In this document: piece after piece, positions 47,854 through 57,162 of the stretch
How positions within the stretch are numbered: position 1 is the first letter of the stretch
Layout: each line of letters starts with the position of its first letter
Assembly: GCA_035709005.1 (NCBI GenBank)
Contig: DASTFB010000071.1
Location: 124,001 to 188,000, forward strand
Length of the DNA stretch: 64,000 bases
Direction: 5' to 3'
From: Candidatus Methylomirabilota bacterium
GTDB lineage: Bacteria > Methylomirabilota > Methylomirabilia > Rokubacteriales > CSP1-6
Notes under the pieces: generated by a model
Seen by the model: only the letters and a program-made list of their open reading frames with translations
Database searches by the model: none
Told to the model about the DNA's origin: nothing
Translations under genes and position numbers: made by a program

Positions 47854-48915
47854 ATGAACCTGGACGATTGGCGTTCCAGGATCAACCAACTCGACGACCA
47901 AATCCTCCACCTCCTCAACCAGCGCGCCGAGGCCGTCCTCCGGATCGGAGACCTCAAACGTCGGCAGGATGGACCGTCTTACGTCCCCGAACGCGAGGCG
48001 GAGATTCTCGCGCGCCTCGCCGCCGCCAACTCCGGACCCTGGCCGGTCGCAGCGGTGCGGGCGGTGTGGGTCGAGATCCTCTCCGCGTGCCGGGCCCTGG
48101 AAGGACCGCTCACGGTGGGCTTCCTCGGCCCCCAGGCCACGTTCACGCACCAGGCCGCGCTCCAGCATTTCGGCACCGCGGCCGCCTACGTGCCCCTGCG
48201 CACGGTGGCCGACGTCTTCGAGGACGTCGAGCATGGACGCCTCGAGTACGGGCTGGTCCCCGTGGAGAACAGCACCGAGGGCGCGGTCAACATCACCCTC
48301 GATCGGCTCATCGAGTCCAGCGCCCTCATCTGCGGCGAGCGCTACCTGCCGATCACCCAACATTTGCTCTCGTCGGCGCCGGGCCTGGAGCAGGTCAAGA
48401 CCGTCGTGTCCCATCCCCAGGCGCTCGCCCAGTGCCGGGGCTGGCTGGCCGCCCACCTGTCGGACGTGCCGACCCAGGAGGTCACCTCTACGGCAACGGC
48501 CGCCGAGCTGGCGGCCGGGGACGTCACCGTCGCGGCCATCGCCTCCGAGCTGGCGGCCCGGCTGTACAACGTCCCCGTGCTGCGCGCGCGGATCGAGGAC
48601 AACCCCTACAACTCGACCCGCTTCCTGGTGATCGGCCGGCGCCCGGCGGGCCCCAGCGGACGGGACAAGACCTCCATCCTGTTCGCCATGCGCAATGAGC
48701 CTGGTGCGCTCCACCGGGCGCTGGAGCCGTTCGCCGAGCGGAGCGTCAACCTGACCAAGATCGAGTCACGTCCGGCGAAGCTGCGGACGTGGGAGTACGT
48801 CATGTTCGTGGATTTCGAAGGGCACCGCGACACTCCCGTGGTGGCTGCCGCGCTCGAGGAGATTCGGGCCCGCACGGTGTTCATGAAGATCCTGGGCTCG
48901 TACCCAACCGGATAA
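47854..48915 (+). CDS. pheA: bifunctional chorismate mutase/prephenate dehydratase
   Basis: Converts chorismate to prephenate and on to phenylpyruvate for phenylalanine. The 353-residue P-protein has an AroQ chorismate mutase domain (1-85), prephenate dehydratase (about 86-265) with Thr255-Arg256-Phe257 (NSTRFLVIG), and an ACT regulatory domain (about 272-350) with GALH at 284-287 and ESRP at 304-307, the phenylalanine-binding motifs. Feedback inhibition by phenylalanine is therefore expected. It heads the aromatic operon. Confidence 0.96.
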   Translation: MNLDDWRSRINQLDDQILHLLNQRAEAVLRIGDLKRRQDGPSYVPEREAEILARLAAANSGPWPVAAVRAVWVEILSACRALEGPLTVGFLGPQATFTHQAALQHFGTAAAYVPLRTVADVFEDVEHGRLEYGLVPVENSTEGAVNITLDRLIESSALICGERYLPITQHLLSSAPGLEQVKTVVSHPQALAQCRGWLAAHLSDVPTQEVTSTATAAELAAGDVTVAAIASELAARLYNVPVLRARIEDNPYNSTRFLVIGRRPAGPSGRDKTSILFAMRNEPGALHRALEPFAERSVNLTKIESRPAKLRTWEYVMFVDFEGHRDTPVVAAALEEIRARTVFMKILGSYPTG

Positions 48916-48919
48916 GGAG
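48914..48919 (+). promoter_or_regulatory. Shine-Dalgarno site fixing the TTG start of hisC
   Basis: AAGGAG overlaps the end of pheA and lies six bases before TTG 48926, ideal spacing, which supports the rare TTG as the true start. Confidence 0.6.
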
Positions 48920-48925
48920 ACTGCA

Positions 48926-50038
48926 TTGACCACGCAGTGGGAGTCGCTGGCCAACGAGCACATCCTGGGGATCGCCCCCTACGAGCCCGGCAAGCCGATC
49001 GAGGAGCTGGAACGAGAGCTGGGGATCTCGGACGCCATCAAGCTGGCCTCCAACGAGAACCCCCTGGCCCCCTCTCCCCGAGTCCAGAAGGCGCTCGTCG
49101 CCGCGCTCACCACGCTGAACCGCTACCCGGACGGCAGCGGGTTCTATCTGCGGACGGCCCTGGCCAAGAAGCACGGCGTCACACCGGAGCAGATCATCCT
49201 GGGGAACGGCTCCAACGAGCTCATCGAGCTGCTCGTCCGGACGTTCCTCAAACCGGGGGACGAGGCCATCGTCCCCCATCCTTCCTTTGTCGTCTATCCG
49301 ATGATCGTGCAGGCCGCGGGCGGGATCCGCGTGATGGTCATGCTCAAGGACTATCGCCTCGACCTGGAGGCCATGGCCCGGGCCACCACCGCCCTCACCA
49401 AGCTCGTGTTCATCGCCAACCCCAACAACCCCACGGCGACGATCGTCACCGCCGACGAGGTCGAGCACTTCATGGGCCGGATCTCGGAACGGACGATCGT
49501 GGTCTTCGACGAGGCCTACATCGAGTTCGCGCTCGGCCCCGATTTCCCGGACACCCTCAACTACATCCGGCAGGGGCGGAGAGTCATCGTCCTGCGAACG
49601 TTCTCCAAGGCCAACAGCCTGGCCGGCCTCCGGGTGGGCTACGGCATCGCCGATGCCGACGCCACGGCGCTGATGAACCGCATCCGCCAGCCGTTCAACG
49701 TGAACTCGCTGGCCCAGGCGGCCGCGCTGGCGGCCCTGGACGACGACGCGCACGTGCAGGAATGCGTGCGCATGATCGAGGCGGGCCGGCGCGAGCTGGG
49801 CGCGGAGTTCACGGCCCTCGGGCTCAAGTACGTGCCCTCGCGGGCGAACTTCATTCTCGTCGACGTCGGGCGGAGCGCCGCCGAGATCTATCAAAAGCTG
49901 CTGCACCAGGGCGTCATCGTCCGGCCGCTCACGTCCTTCGGCATGGAGAGCACCCTGCGCATCACGGTCGGCACACCCGAAGAGAACCGCCGCCTCGTCA
50001 AGGCGCTCCGCGCGGTGCTCCGGAAGACTCCCGCGTGA
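48926..50038 (+). CDS. hisC: histidinol-phosphate/aromatic aminotransferase
   Basis: Class I/II PLP aminotransferase of 370 residues with SNENPLAPSP, NGSNELIELL, the ANPNNPTATI turn, the FDEAYIEF Asp and the PLP lysine Lys228 in TFSKANSLAGLRVGY. Family membership is HisC, but the genes around it (pheA, tyrA, aroA) suggest that it transaminates phenylpyruvate or hydroxyphenylpyruvate, perhaps together with histidinol phosphate. TTG start. Confidence 0.92.
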   Translation: MTTQWESLANEHILGIAPYEPGKPIEELERELGISDAIKLASNENPLAPSPRVQKALVAALTTLNRYPDGSGFYLRTALAKKHGVTPEQIILGNGSNELIELLVRTFLKPGDEAIVPHPSFVVYPMIVQAAGGIRVMVMLKDYRLDLEAMARATTALTKLVFIANPNNPTATIVTADEVEHFMGRISERTIVVFDEAYIEFALGPDFPDTLNYIRQGRRVIVLRTFSKANSLAGLRVGYGIADADATALMNRIRQPFNVNSLAQAAALAALDDDAHVQECVRMIEAGRRELGAEFTALGLKYVPSRANFILVDVGRSAAEIYQKLLHQGVIVRPLTSFGMESTLRITVGTPEENRRLVKALRAVLRKTPA

Positions 50039-50886
50039 TCCAGCGGCTGACGGTGATCGGGGTCGGCCTGCTCGGCGGCTCCATCGCCAAGGCGGCCCGC
50101 GCCCGCGGGCTCGCCCGGGAGATCGTCGGGGTCGGCCGCCACGCCGGGCGCCTGGAGCCCGCGCTGCGCGACGGCACGCTGGATCGCATCGCCACCGACC
50201 CGCTCGACGGTGTGCGAGGCGCGGATTTCGTGGTCCTGGCCGTCCCCGTGCAGACGATCGAGCGGCTCCTGGAGAGTATCTGGCCCGCTCTCGGGGCCGA
50301 CACGCTGCTGACCGACGTGGGCTCCACCAAGGCGGCCATCGCGCGCGCGGCCGAGCGCCTGGCCGCCCGTCGGCCGGTGGCGTTCGTGGGCAGTCACCCC
50401 ATGGCCGGCTCCGAGAAGAGCGGGTACGGCGTGGCCCGGGCCGATCTGCTGGGCGGCGCCACCGTCATCGTCACGCCGACCGAGACCAGCGCACCGGCCG
50501 CCGTGAAGGCGGTCTCCGGCTTCTGGGAATCCCTGGGCGCCGGCCGCATCCTCCTCATGGATCCGGCCGCCCACGACCGGGCCGTCGCGGCGGTCAGCCA
50601 CTTGCCGCATCTCGTCGCGTGCGCCCTCGTGGATGCAGTCGAGCGCCTGGATCCCGGGGCGTTCGATGTGGCGGCCCGGGGCTTTCGGGACACGACCCGC
50701 ATCGCCGCGGCCGATCCCGAGGTGTGGGAGGCGATTTTCCTGGCCAACCGCGAGGCCACGGCTGCGAGCACTCGCGAGTTCCTCCGATCCCTCGCCGACC
50801 TCAGCCGGCTGCTCGACACCGGCGACGGCGCCGGCTTGCGCGCCGCCCTGGCCCGCATCAAGGCCCGGCGCGAGGCCCTGTCGTGA
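50035..50886 (+). CDS. tyrA: prephenate/arogenate dehydrogenase
   Basis: NAD(P)-dependent oxidative decarboxylation of prephenate or arogenate on the way to tyrosine. The 283-residue product has the dinucleotide motif GVGLLGGS at 9-16, GSHPMAGSEKSGYG and SHLPHLVACALVDAV. There is no ACT or chorismate mutase domain. GTG overlaps the hisC stop (GTGA), and the long upstream reading in this frame is hisC shadow. Confidence 0.94.
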   Translation: MIQRLTVIGVGLLGGSIAKAARARGLAREIVGVGRHAGRLEPALRDGTLDRIATDPLDGVRGADFVVLAVPVQTIERLLESIWPALGADTLLTDVGSTKAAIARAAERLAARRPVAFVGSHPMAGSEKSGYGVARADLLGGATVIVTPTETSAPAAVKAVSGFWESLGAGRILLMDPAAHDRAVAAVSHLPHLVACALVDAVERLDPGAFDVAARGFRDTTRIAAADPEVWEAIFLANREATAASTREFLRSLADLSRLLDTGDGAGLRAALARIKARREALS

Positions 50887-52193
50887 GACTGCGCGTTCGT
50901 CCCGTGCGCAGGCTCTGCGGTCGTGTCGACGTGCCGGGCGACAAGTCCATCTCACACCGCGCCGTCCTGCTCGGCGCGCTGGCCGAGGGCGTCACCGACA
51001 TTCGCGGCTTCCTGGAGGCGGAGGACTGCCTGCGAACCCTGGCCGCGGTGGAGGCCCTGGGCGTCGAGGTGACGCGCAAGGGCCCGGGCGAGTACCGCCT
51101 CGCCGGGGGCGGGCGCGCGGGGATGACCGAGCCGAGCGACGTGGTCGACTGCGGTAACTCGGGCACGACGGTGCGCCTGCTCATGGGGGTGCTGACCGGG
51201 CAGCCCTTCTGGACTGTGCTCAGCGGGGATGCGTCGCTGCGGCGACGGCCGATGGGCCGGGTGGCCGAGCCCCTGCGGCAGATGGGGGCGACCGTCGTCG
51301 GTCGGGCCGAGGGTGGCCGACTGCCGCTGGCCATCCGGGGCACCGAGCAGGTGCGGGCCGACCGCTTTACCTTGCCGGTCGCCTCGGCCCAGGTGAAGTC
51401 GGCCATCCTGCTCGCGGGACTCTTCGCCGACAGCGACGTCACGGTCACGGAGCCGGCGCAGTCGCGCGACCACTCCGAGCGCATGCTGCGGCTGTTCGGC
51501 GCACGCGTGGAGACCCGAGGCCTGACCACGACCCTGAGCCCCGGACGGCTGACCGGCGCTTCGGTGAGCGTGCCCGGCGATATCTCGTCGGCCGCGTTTC
51601 TCCTGGTGGCCGGTCTCCTGGTGCCGGACGCGCGCGTCACGGTGGCCGCAGTGGGGCTCAACCCCACGCGCATCGGGTTGCTCGAGACGCTGTCGGCGAT
51701 GGGAGCGGGCCTGGAGATCGTGGCCGACCCTCACGCCGCCGGTGAGCCGAGCGGCACCGTCACGGCGGTGAGCTCCCAGCTTCGCGGTGGCACCGTCGCC
51801 GGCGCCCTCGTGCCGCGCCTGATCGATGAGGTGCCCGCCCTGGCCGTCGCCGCCGCCCTGGCCCGCGGTCGCACGGAGATCCGAGACGCCGCCGAGCTCA
51901 GGGTGAAGGAATCGGACCGCGTTGCGGCGCTGGCCCGGGGGTTGGGCGCCATGGGCGCATCCATCACCGAGCGGTCCGACGGCCTCGTGATCGAGGGTGG
52001 GGCGACGCTCCAGGGAGCCGCAGTGGCCAGCGGCGGAGACCACCGGATCGCCATGGCGCTCGCCGTGGCGGGGCTGGTGGCGGAAGGGGAGACGGTGGTG
52101 GACGACACGGCGTGCGTCGCCACCTCGTTCCCCCAGTTCGTCGACGCTCTCAATGCCCTGGCCGGCGGGCCCGCCGTCACGGTCGAGACATGA
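50883..52193 (+). CDS. aroA: 3-phosphoshikimate 1-carboxyvinyltransferase (EPSP synthase)
   Basis: Sixth step of the shikimate pathway. The 436-residue product has VPGDKSISHRAVLLGALAEG (Lys21, Ser22 and Arg26 contact substrate), CGNSGTTVRLLMG, RRPMGRVAEPLRQMGA and VKESDRVAALARGL, then the closing DHRIAMALAVAGLVA. The GNSGTT segment without Gly-to-Ala change looks like a standard class I/II enzyme; I cannot assign glyphosate class by eye. GTG overlaps the tyrA stop. Confidence 0.95.
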   Translation: MRLRVRPVRRLCGRVDVPGDKSISHRAVLLGALAEGVTDIRGFLEAEDCLRTLAAVEALGVEVTRKGPGEYRLAGGGRAGMTEPSDVVDCGNSGTTVRLLMGVLTGQPFWTVLSGDASLRRRPMGRVAEPLRQMGATVVGRAEGGRLPLAIRGTEQVRADRFTLPVASAQVKSAILLAGLFADSDVTVTEPAQSRDHSERMLRLFGARVETRGLTTTLSPGRLTGASVSVPGDISSAAFLLVAGLLVPDARVTVAAVGLNPTRIGLLETLSAMGAGLEIVADPHAAGEPSGTVTAVSSQLRGGTVAGALVPRLIDEVPALAVAAALARGRTEIRDAAELRVKESDRVAALARGLGAMGASITERSDGLVIEGGATLQGAAVASGGDHRIAMALAVAGLVAEGETVVDDTACVATSFPQFVDALNALAGGPAVTVET

Positions 52194-52870
52194 GGTCCGG
52201 CGACCGCGAGCCCGTGATCACAATCGATGGCCCGGCGGGGGCGGGCAAGACGACCGTGGCCCGGGCGCTGGCCCGTCGGCTCGGCTACCGGCTCATCGAC
52301 ACCGGCGCGATGTACCGGGCGCTGGCGTGGAGCGTACTCGACAAGGGGCTCGAGGCCAGCGATACTCCCGAACTGCGACGGCACCTCGAGGCGGTGGAGG
52401 TCGACCTGCGTGGTCAGCGTGTGTTCGTGGACGGGCGCGACGTGACCGACGAGATCCGGACCCCGCCGATCGACGCGCTGACGTCGACCCTCACCGTTCT
52501 GGAGCCGGTGCGAGCCAGGATGACGCCGGTGCAGCGACGCCTGGCGGCGTCCGGCCGGGCGATTCTGGAGGGGCGCGACACGGGCACCGTCGTGTGGCCG
52601 GAGGCCGAGGTCAAGTTCTACCTGGACGCCTCGCTCGAGGAGCGGGCCCGCCGGCGGCAAGCCGAGTTCCAGGCGCGCGGCATCGACAGCGACTTCGTGA
52701 CCGTGTACGGCGAGCTGGGCGCCCGCGACACTCAGGACAAGAGTCGGTCCCTGGCGCCCTTGCGCCCCGCGGCCGACGCCATCACGATCGACACGACGAA
52801 CCGGAGCGTCGACGAGGTCGTCGACACGATGATCCGGTACATCGAGCAGCGATGCTGTACGCGATCCTGA
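52190..52870 (+). CDS. cmk: cytidylate kinase
   Basis: Phosphorylates CMP and dCMP. The 226-residue product has the P-loop GPAGAGKT at 14-21, YRLIDTGAMYRALAW, the NMP-bind insert DVTDEIRTPPID and LEGRDTGTVVWPEAEVKFYLDAS. Genes aroA-cmk-rpsA are adjacent in many bacteria. The ATG overlaps the aroA stop (ATGA). Confidence 0.95.
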   Translation: MRSGDREPVITIDGPAGAGKTTVARALARRLGYRLIDTGAMYRALAWSVLDKGLEASDTPELRRHLEAVEVDLRGQRVFVDGRDVTDEIRTPPIDALTSTLTVLEPVRARMTPVQRRLAASGRAILEGRDTGTVVWPEAEVKFYLDASLEERARRRQAEFQARGIDSDFVTVYGELGARDTQDKSRSLAPLRPAADAITIDTTNRSVDEVVDTMIRYIEQRCCTRS

Positions 52871-53583
52871 AACCCCTCGTCGTGGCGGTGATGCGCCTGT
52901 ACTGGCGCCTGCAGGGGCACGGCTACCAGCACGTGCCCCGCTCCGGGCCCGTGCTTCTGGTGGCCAACCATTCGAGCGTGCTGGACCCTCCGCTCGTCGG
53001 CGGCATGGCGCCCCGGCGGGTCTCGTTCCTGGCCAAGGCCGAGCTGTTCGACATTCCCCTGTTCGGCCGCTTGATCCGTGGCCTGAACGCCCATCCTGTG
53101 CGCCGGGAGGGCGCCGACCCCGCGGCGCTGCGCACGGCCCTGCGGCTGCTTGAACGCGGAGAGATACTGTTGGTGTTCCCCGAAGGGACCCGTGGCGAGG
53201 AAGGAGTCCTCCGAGCCGGTAAGCCAGGGGCGGGGATGCTGGCGGTCCTCAGCGGCGCACCCGTGGTACCCGTCTACATCCGGGGGTCGGGACAGGCCTG
53301 GCCGCGAGGGCGGTGGATCCCCCGGCCGACGAAGATCACGGTCGCGTTCGGTCCGTCCCTTCGCTTCGAGCGCGAGGACGATGCCCGAACGAAGAAAGAG
53401 TCATACGAGGCCGCCAGTCGAGCGATGATGGCGGCCATTGCGCGCCTCAAAGACGCCGCGGACCGGACCGAGCCGTGCGCAGCGTCACCGCGTGAAGTAG
53501 CATTCGGCGGGGTGGGTGCGGGAGGAGCCTCGACCCCGTCCAAATCTATGCATGGGAGGAACGGGCAGCATGGAGAAGGATGA
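52852..53583 (+). CDS. plsC: 1-acyl-sn-glycerol-3-phosphate acyltransferase
   Basis: Makes phosphatidic acid at the inner membrane. The 243-residue product has an N-terminal hydrophobic helix, the acyltransferase box NHSSVLD (His40, Asp45), and FPEGTRG (110-115) for the phosphate. The last 30 residues (EVAFGGVGAGGASTPSK...) look non-conserved and overlap the rpsA start region by 14 bases. It sits where ispH is often found (cmk-ispH-rpsA); no ispH is present here. Confidence 0.9.
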   Translation: MLYAILKPLVVAVMRLYWRLQGHGYQHVPRSGPVLLVANHSSVLDPPLVGGMAPRRVSFLAKAELFDIPLFGRLIRGLNAHPVRREGADPAALRTALRLLERGEILLVFPEGTRGEEGVLRAGKPGAGMLAVLSGAPVVPVYIRGSGQAWPRGRWIPRPTKITVAFGPSLRFEREDDARTKKESYEAASRAMMAAIARLKDAADRTEPCAASPREVAFGGVGAGGASTPSKSMHGRNGQHGEG

Positions 53584-55291
53584 ACCGCGCCGAAACCTCG
53601 GCGGCCAGCGAAAGGAGGAGAAATCCAGCGCCCCCGAGGAGCACATGGAGGACTGGTACCGGACGACCGCCATCACCGAGTTCGAGGAAGGCGAGGTGGT
53701 TCGGGGCCGGGTCGTCCACGTCGGGCCCTCCGAGGTCCTGGTCGATGTCGGCTACAAGAGCGAGGGGGCCATCCCCATCGAGGAATTCCACCGGGCCGGG
53801 AAGCTGCCCGAGGTGGGAGAAGAGCTCGACGTCTACCTGGAGGCCAAGGAGGACGCCGAAGGGCTGATTGTCCTCTCCAAGGACAAAGCCGACAAAATCA
53901 AGGTCTGGGACGTCATCACCCAGGCGTTCGACAAGGGCAGTCCCGTCGAAGGGAAGGTCGTCGAGGTCGTCAAGGGCGGGCTGGCGGTGGACGTCGGCGT
54001 CAAGGCGTTCTTGCCCGGCTCCCAGGTGGACCTGCGGCCCGTCAAGAACCTGAACGCGCTGCTCGGCCACACGATCCGGGCCAAGGTCATCAAGCTCAAC
54101 CGACGCCGCGGAAACGTGGTGCTCTCACGGCGGGCCGTGCTGGAAGAAGAGCGGGAGGAAAAGAAGAAGCACACCCTCGAAGTCCTCCACGAGGGCATGG
54201 TCCTCACCGGCACGGTGAAGAACATCACCGACTACGGCGCCTTCATCGACCTGGGGGGCATCGACGGCCTGCTGCACGTCACCGACATGAGCTGGGGGCG
54301 GGTCGGGCACCCGTCGGAGATCTTCCAGGTGGGCGATCAGGTCGAGGTAGTCGTGCTGCATTTCGACCGCGAGACCGGCCGGGTGTCCCTCGGCTACAAG
54401 CAGAAGTCCGTGGACCCCTGGGAGCAGGTGGAGCAGAAGTACGCGGCCGGCACGAAGGCCAGCGGCAAAGTGGTGAGCCTCACCAACTACGGCGCCTTCG
54501 TGGAGCTGGAGCCGGGGGTGGAAGGCCTGGTCCACGTGTCCGAGATGTCGTGGACCCGTCGCGTGCGCCACCCCTCGAAGATCGTCAACGTCGGCGACGA
54601 GGTCGAGGTGGCGGTGCTCGACGTCAATCGGGCGGCCAAGCGGATCTCCCTGGGCATGAAGCAGGTCGAGCCCGATCCCTGGGAGACCATCGACGAGCGC
54701 TACCAGGTGGGCCAGCGGGTCACCGGCCGCGTGCGCAACCTCACTGATTTCGGCGCCTTCATCGAGCTGGAGCCGGGCGTCGACGGCCTGCTCCACATCT
54801 CCGACATGTCGTGGACCCGCTCGGTGGGCCATCCCTCCGAAGTCATCAAGAAGGGCCAGGATCTGGAGACGCAGATCCTCAACATCGACAGCGAGAACAA
54901 GCGCATCTCGCTGGGACTCAAGCAGGTCCAGCCCGATCCCTGGGCCACCGTCGCCCAGCGCTATCCCATGGGCTCGCGGATCACGGGTAAGGTCGTCCGG
55001 CTCACCGATTTCGGCGCCTTCGTCGAGCTGGAGCCGGGCGTCGACGGCCTGCTGCACATCTCCCAGATGGCCAATCGTCCGATCAGTCGTCCCGACGAGA
55101 TCGTCAACGTGGGCGACGAGCTCACCCTGCTCGTGATCCGAGTCGATTCGAACGAGCGGCGTATCGGGCTCAGCCTGAAGGAGCTGGCCCACGCGGTGGA
55201 CCTCGGCCGCGAGACGGAGGACGTGCGGGGTCAGGGGCGACGCGGCAAGCGCAAGCAGCGCGACGACTACGACGACGACACCGAGGAGTAG
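53570..55291 (+). CDS. rpsA: 30S ribosomal protein S1
   Basis: Binds mRNA on the 30S subunit. From ATG 53570 the product is 573 residues, with an acidic/charged N-terminal 35 residues, then six S1 domains starting near EGEVVRGRV, KGSPVEGKV, EGMVLTGTV, AGTKASGKV, VGQRVTGRV and MGSRITGKV. Domains 3-6 carry the classic YGAFI/V...GLLH pattern. The tail is basic then acidic (GKRKQRDDYDDDTEE). GGGAGGA nine bases before the ATG supports this start; GTG 53516 would extend it 18 residues. Confidence 0.96.
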   Translation: MEKDEPRRNLGGQRKEEKSSAPEEHMEDWYRTTAITEFEEGEVVRGRVVHVGPSEVLVDVGYKSEGAIPIEEFHRAGKLPEVGEELDVYLEAKEDAEGLIVLSKDKADKIKVWDVITQAFDKGSPVEGKVVEVVKGGLAVDVGVKAFLPGSQVDLRPVKNLNALLGHTIRAKVIKLNRRRGNVVLSRRAVLEEEREEKKKHTLEVLHEGMVLTGTVKNITDYGAFIDLGGIDGLLHVTDMSWGRVGHPSEIFQVGDQVEVVVLHFDRETGRVSLGYKQKSVDPWEQVEQKYAAGTKASGKVVSLTNYGAFVELEPGVEGLVHVSEMSWTRRVRHPSKIVNVGDEVEVAVLDVNRAAKRISLGMKQVEPDPWETIDERYQVGQRVTGRVRNLTDFGAFIELEPGVDGLLHISDMSWTRSVGHPSEVIKKGQDLETQILNIDSENKRISLGLKQVQPDPWATVAQRYPMGSRITGKVVRLTDFGAFVELEPGVDGLLHISQMANRPISRPDEIVNVGDELTLLVIRVDSNERRIGLSLKELAHAVDLGRETEDVRGQGRRGKRKQRDDYDDDTEE

Positions 55292-55300
55292 CCGCCCGCG

Positions 55301-56188
55301 GTGGCGCGCCCCATCACCGTCCTCGGTGTCACCCTCGCGTTATGGACGACCGTGGTGCTGCTGTTCGTCATCGTGGTGTCGGGCGGCCTGCGCGGGCCCG
55401 AGGGCGGCGTGGGCTTCGGGCCCCGGGTGGCGGTCGTCGAGCTGGACGGCCTCATCCTCGACGTCGAGGACCTCCTCAGCGATCTCAAGGGGCATCGCGA
55501 GAACCCGCTCGTGCGGGCCGTGGTGATCCGCATCAACAGTCCCGGTGGCGTGGTCGGGCCCACTCAGGAAGTGCACGACGCGTTACAGCGGCTGCGTCGC
55601 GCGGGCAAGCCCGTGGTGGCCTCACTGGGCGCCGTGGCTGCCTCCGGCGGCTACTACATCGCCGTGGCCGCCGACCGGATCTACGCCAATCCCGGCACGA
55701 TCACCGGCTCCATCGGCGTCATCATGCAGATGGCCAACCTCGAGAGCCTCATGAAGAAGGTCGGCGTGGACTACGTCGTGGTGAAGGCGGGGCAGTTCAA
55801 GGATATCGGGAACTTCTCACGCCCCATGAGCCCCGAGGAGCGCCGGGTTCTCCAGTCGCTCCTGGACGACGTCCATGCCCAGTTCGTGGGCGCCGTCGCC
55901 GCCGGACGCGGCCTGGACCAGAACGTCGTCCTCCGGTTCGCCGACGGGCGCGTGTTCTCGGGAGCTCAGGCCAAAACCCTGAGGATGATCGACGAGCTCG
56001 GCGGGCTCGAGGAGGCGATCAACGCCGCGGCCACGCTGGCCGGGCTCGACGTTCCCCCGCGGGTGATCCCACCGCGGCGCCGCCTGTCCATCTTCGACCT
56101 GCTTGGCGGCCAGCTCGGTCTCGCGACGGGGCGGCTGATAGCGCCGACGCTACCGGTCTTCAAGACTCCGTTGTATCTGATGGACTGA
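55301..56188 (+). CDS. sppA: signal peptide peptidase SppA-type serine protease
   Basis: Membrane-anchored S49 protease that digests signal peptides. The 295-residue protein has one N-terminal membrane helix (about 7-28) and a ClpP-like domain with RINSPGGVVGPTQE, catalytic Ser115 (AASGGYYIA) and general-base Lys167 (AGQFKDIGNFSRP), 52 residues apart as in Bacillus SppA. GTG start ten bases after rpsA. This is the short single-domain form. Confidence 0.93.
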   Translation: MARPITVLGVTLALWTTVVLLFVIVVSGGLRGPEGGVGFGPRVAVVELDGLILDVEDLLSDLKGHRENPLVRAVVIRINSPGGVVGPTQEVHDALQRLRRAGKPVVASLGAVAASGGYYIAVAADRIYANPGTITGSIGVIMQMANLESLMKKVGVDYVVVKAGQFKDIGNFSRPMSPEERRVLQSLLDDVHAQFVGAVAAGRGLDQNVVLRFADGRVFSGAQAKTLRMIDELGGLEEAINAAATLAGLDVPPRVIPPRRRLSIFDLLGGQLGLATGRLIAPTLPVFKTPLYLMD

Positions 56189-56394
56189 CAGGGTTCCATC
56201 GGTCCTGACCTCGAGTGGATTGGTCAGAACATGGTCGTAAGGCCTCATAACATAAGGGCTCATGCTATGCATCGAGCTCTAACACCCTGGGGCCGTGGTC
56301 TCTAACCCCTTAGACTGTTTGACATTCTCGCCGGCCGCGTGCTACGTTCGCGATGACTTCTGACGATGGGGCCTGACGCCGGGTGGGGTGGACG
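56189..56394 (+). other. AT-richer intergenic region upstream of HU
   Basis: A 206-base gap; the stretch 56221-56280 is about 48% G+C, well below its surroundings. CTGACC (56205-56210) and GGTCAG (56222-56227) form a 6-bp stem with an 11-base loop. CAGGGT (56189-56194) pairs with ACCCTG (56284-56289) at long range. GCCTCATAACAT and GGCTCATGCTAT are imperfect direct repeats. No ORF or tRNA fold is evident. Confidence 0.6.
56319..56348 (+). promoter_or_regulatory. promoter of the HU gene
   Basis: A perfect -35 TTGACA (56319-56324), an 18-base spacer and TACGTT (56343-56348; three of six to consensus). Expected leader about 40 bases to the ATG at 56395. The consensus -35 box is the best of its kind in the window. 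Confidence 0.5.
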
Positions 56395-56670
56395 ATGACG
56401 AAAGCGGAGCTGATTGACGAGGTCTCCAAGATCGCGAACCTGACGAAGAAAGAGACCGAGACGATCGTCAACACGGTCTTCGACAACATCACAGAGGCCC
56501 TGGTCAAGGGCGACAAGGTGGAGTTGCGGGGCTTCGGAAGCTTCCGGATCCGCCAGCGGCATTCCCGGAAGGGCCGGAACCCCAAGACCGGTAGCAGCGT
56601 CGACGTCCCCGACAAGCGCGTCCCCTTCTTCAAGGTCGGCAAGCGCCTGCGCGAGCTCGTCAACACCTGA
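56395..56670 (+). CDS. hup: HU-family DNA-binding protein
   Basis: Nucleoid protein that bends DNA as a dimer. The 91-residue product has the helical N terminus MTKAELIDEVSKIANLTKKE, GFGSFRIRQRHSRKGRNPKTG covering the beta-arm base, and the closing PFFKVGKRLRELV. IHF cannot be wholly excluded, but the arm tip and length fit HU. An in-frame GTG 12 bases upstream is less likely than this ATG. Confidence 0.94.
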   Translation: MTKAELIDEVSKIANLTKKETETIVNTVFDNITEALVKGDKVELRGFGSFRIRQRHSRKGRNPKTGSSVDVPDKRVPFFKVGKRLRELVNT

Positions 56671-56679
56671 GCCTGGGGC

Positions 56680-57162
56680 GTGAAGCGCCTCTGGGCGCCG
56701 TGGCGCATGGCCTACGTCGGAGGGTCCACGCCTACGACCGGCTGCATCTTCTGTAACGCCCTCACCGCCGACGACGACCCGCGCCACCTCGTCCTCGTCC
56801 GCCGGCCGGCCGCCTTCTTGATCCTGAACGCGTACCCCTATACGCCCGGGCACCTCATGGCCGCTCTCAACCGGCACGTCGGCACGGTGGGGGAGGCGAC
56901 GGCCGAAGAGCTGGCTCAGGCGATGCAACTGGTCGCCGTGGCCACGTCGGCCCTCGTGACGGAGTACCGTGCCGAGGGTTTCAACATCGGCCTCAACCAG
57001 GGCCGGGTGGCCGGGGCCGGCATCACCGACCATCTGCACGTGCACGTCGTCCCTCGCTGGCAGGGCGACTCCAACTTCATGCCGGTGCTGGGGGACGTGC
57101 GCGTGCTGCCCGAGGCGCTGGACGCGACCTGGCAGCGTCTGCGGAGCCGGCTTCGTGACTGA
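56680..57162 (+). CDS. HIT-family nucleotide hydrolase/phosphorylase
   Basis: A 160-residue histidine-triad protein with His118, His120 and His122 (DHLHVHVVPRW) and an N-terminal zinc half-site CIFC (Cys22, Cys25). The LWAPWRMAYV start and length match the HIT proteins annotated as Ap4A phosphorylase-like in many bacteria. Substrate is probably a dinucleoside polyphosphate or AMP conjugate; not provable here. GTG start ten bases after HU; its end overlaps mutS by eight bases. Confidence 0.88.
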   Translation: MKRLWAPWRMAYVGGSTPTTGCIFCNALTADDDPRHLVLVRRPAAFLILNAYPYTPGHLMAALNRHVGTVGEATAEELAQAMQLVAVATSALVTEYRAEGFNIGLNQGRVAGAGITDHLHVHVVPRWQGDSNFMPVLGDVRVLPEALDATWQRLRSRLRD

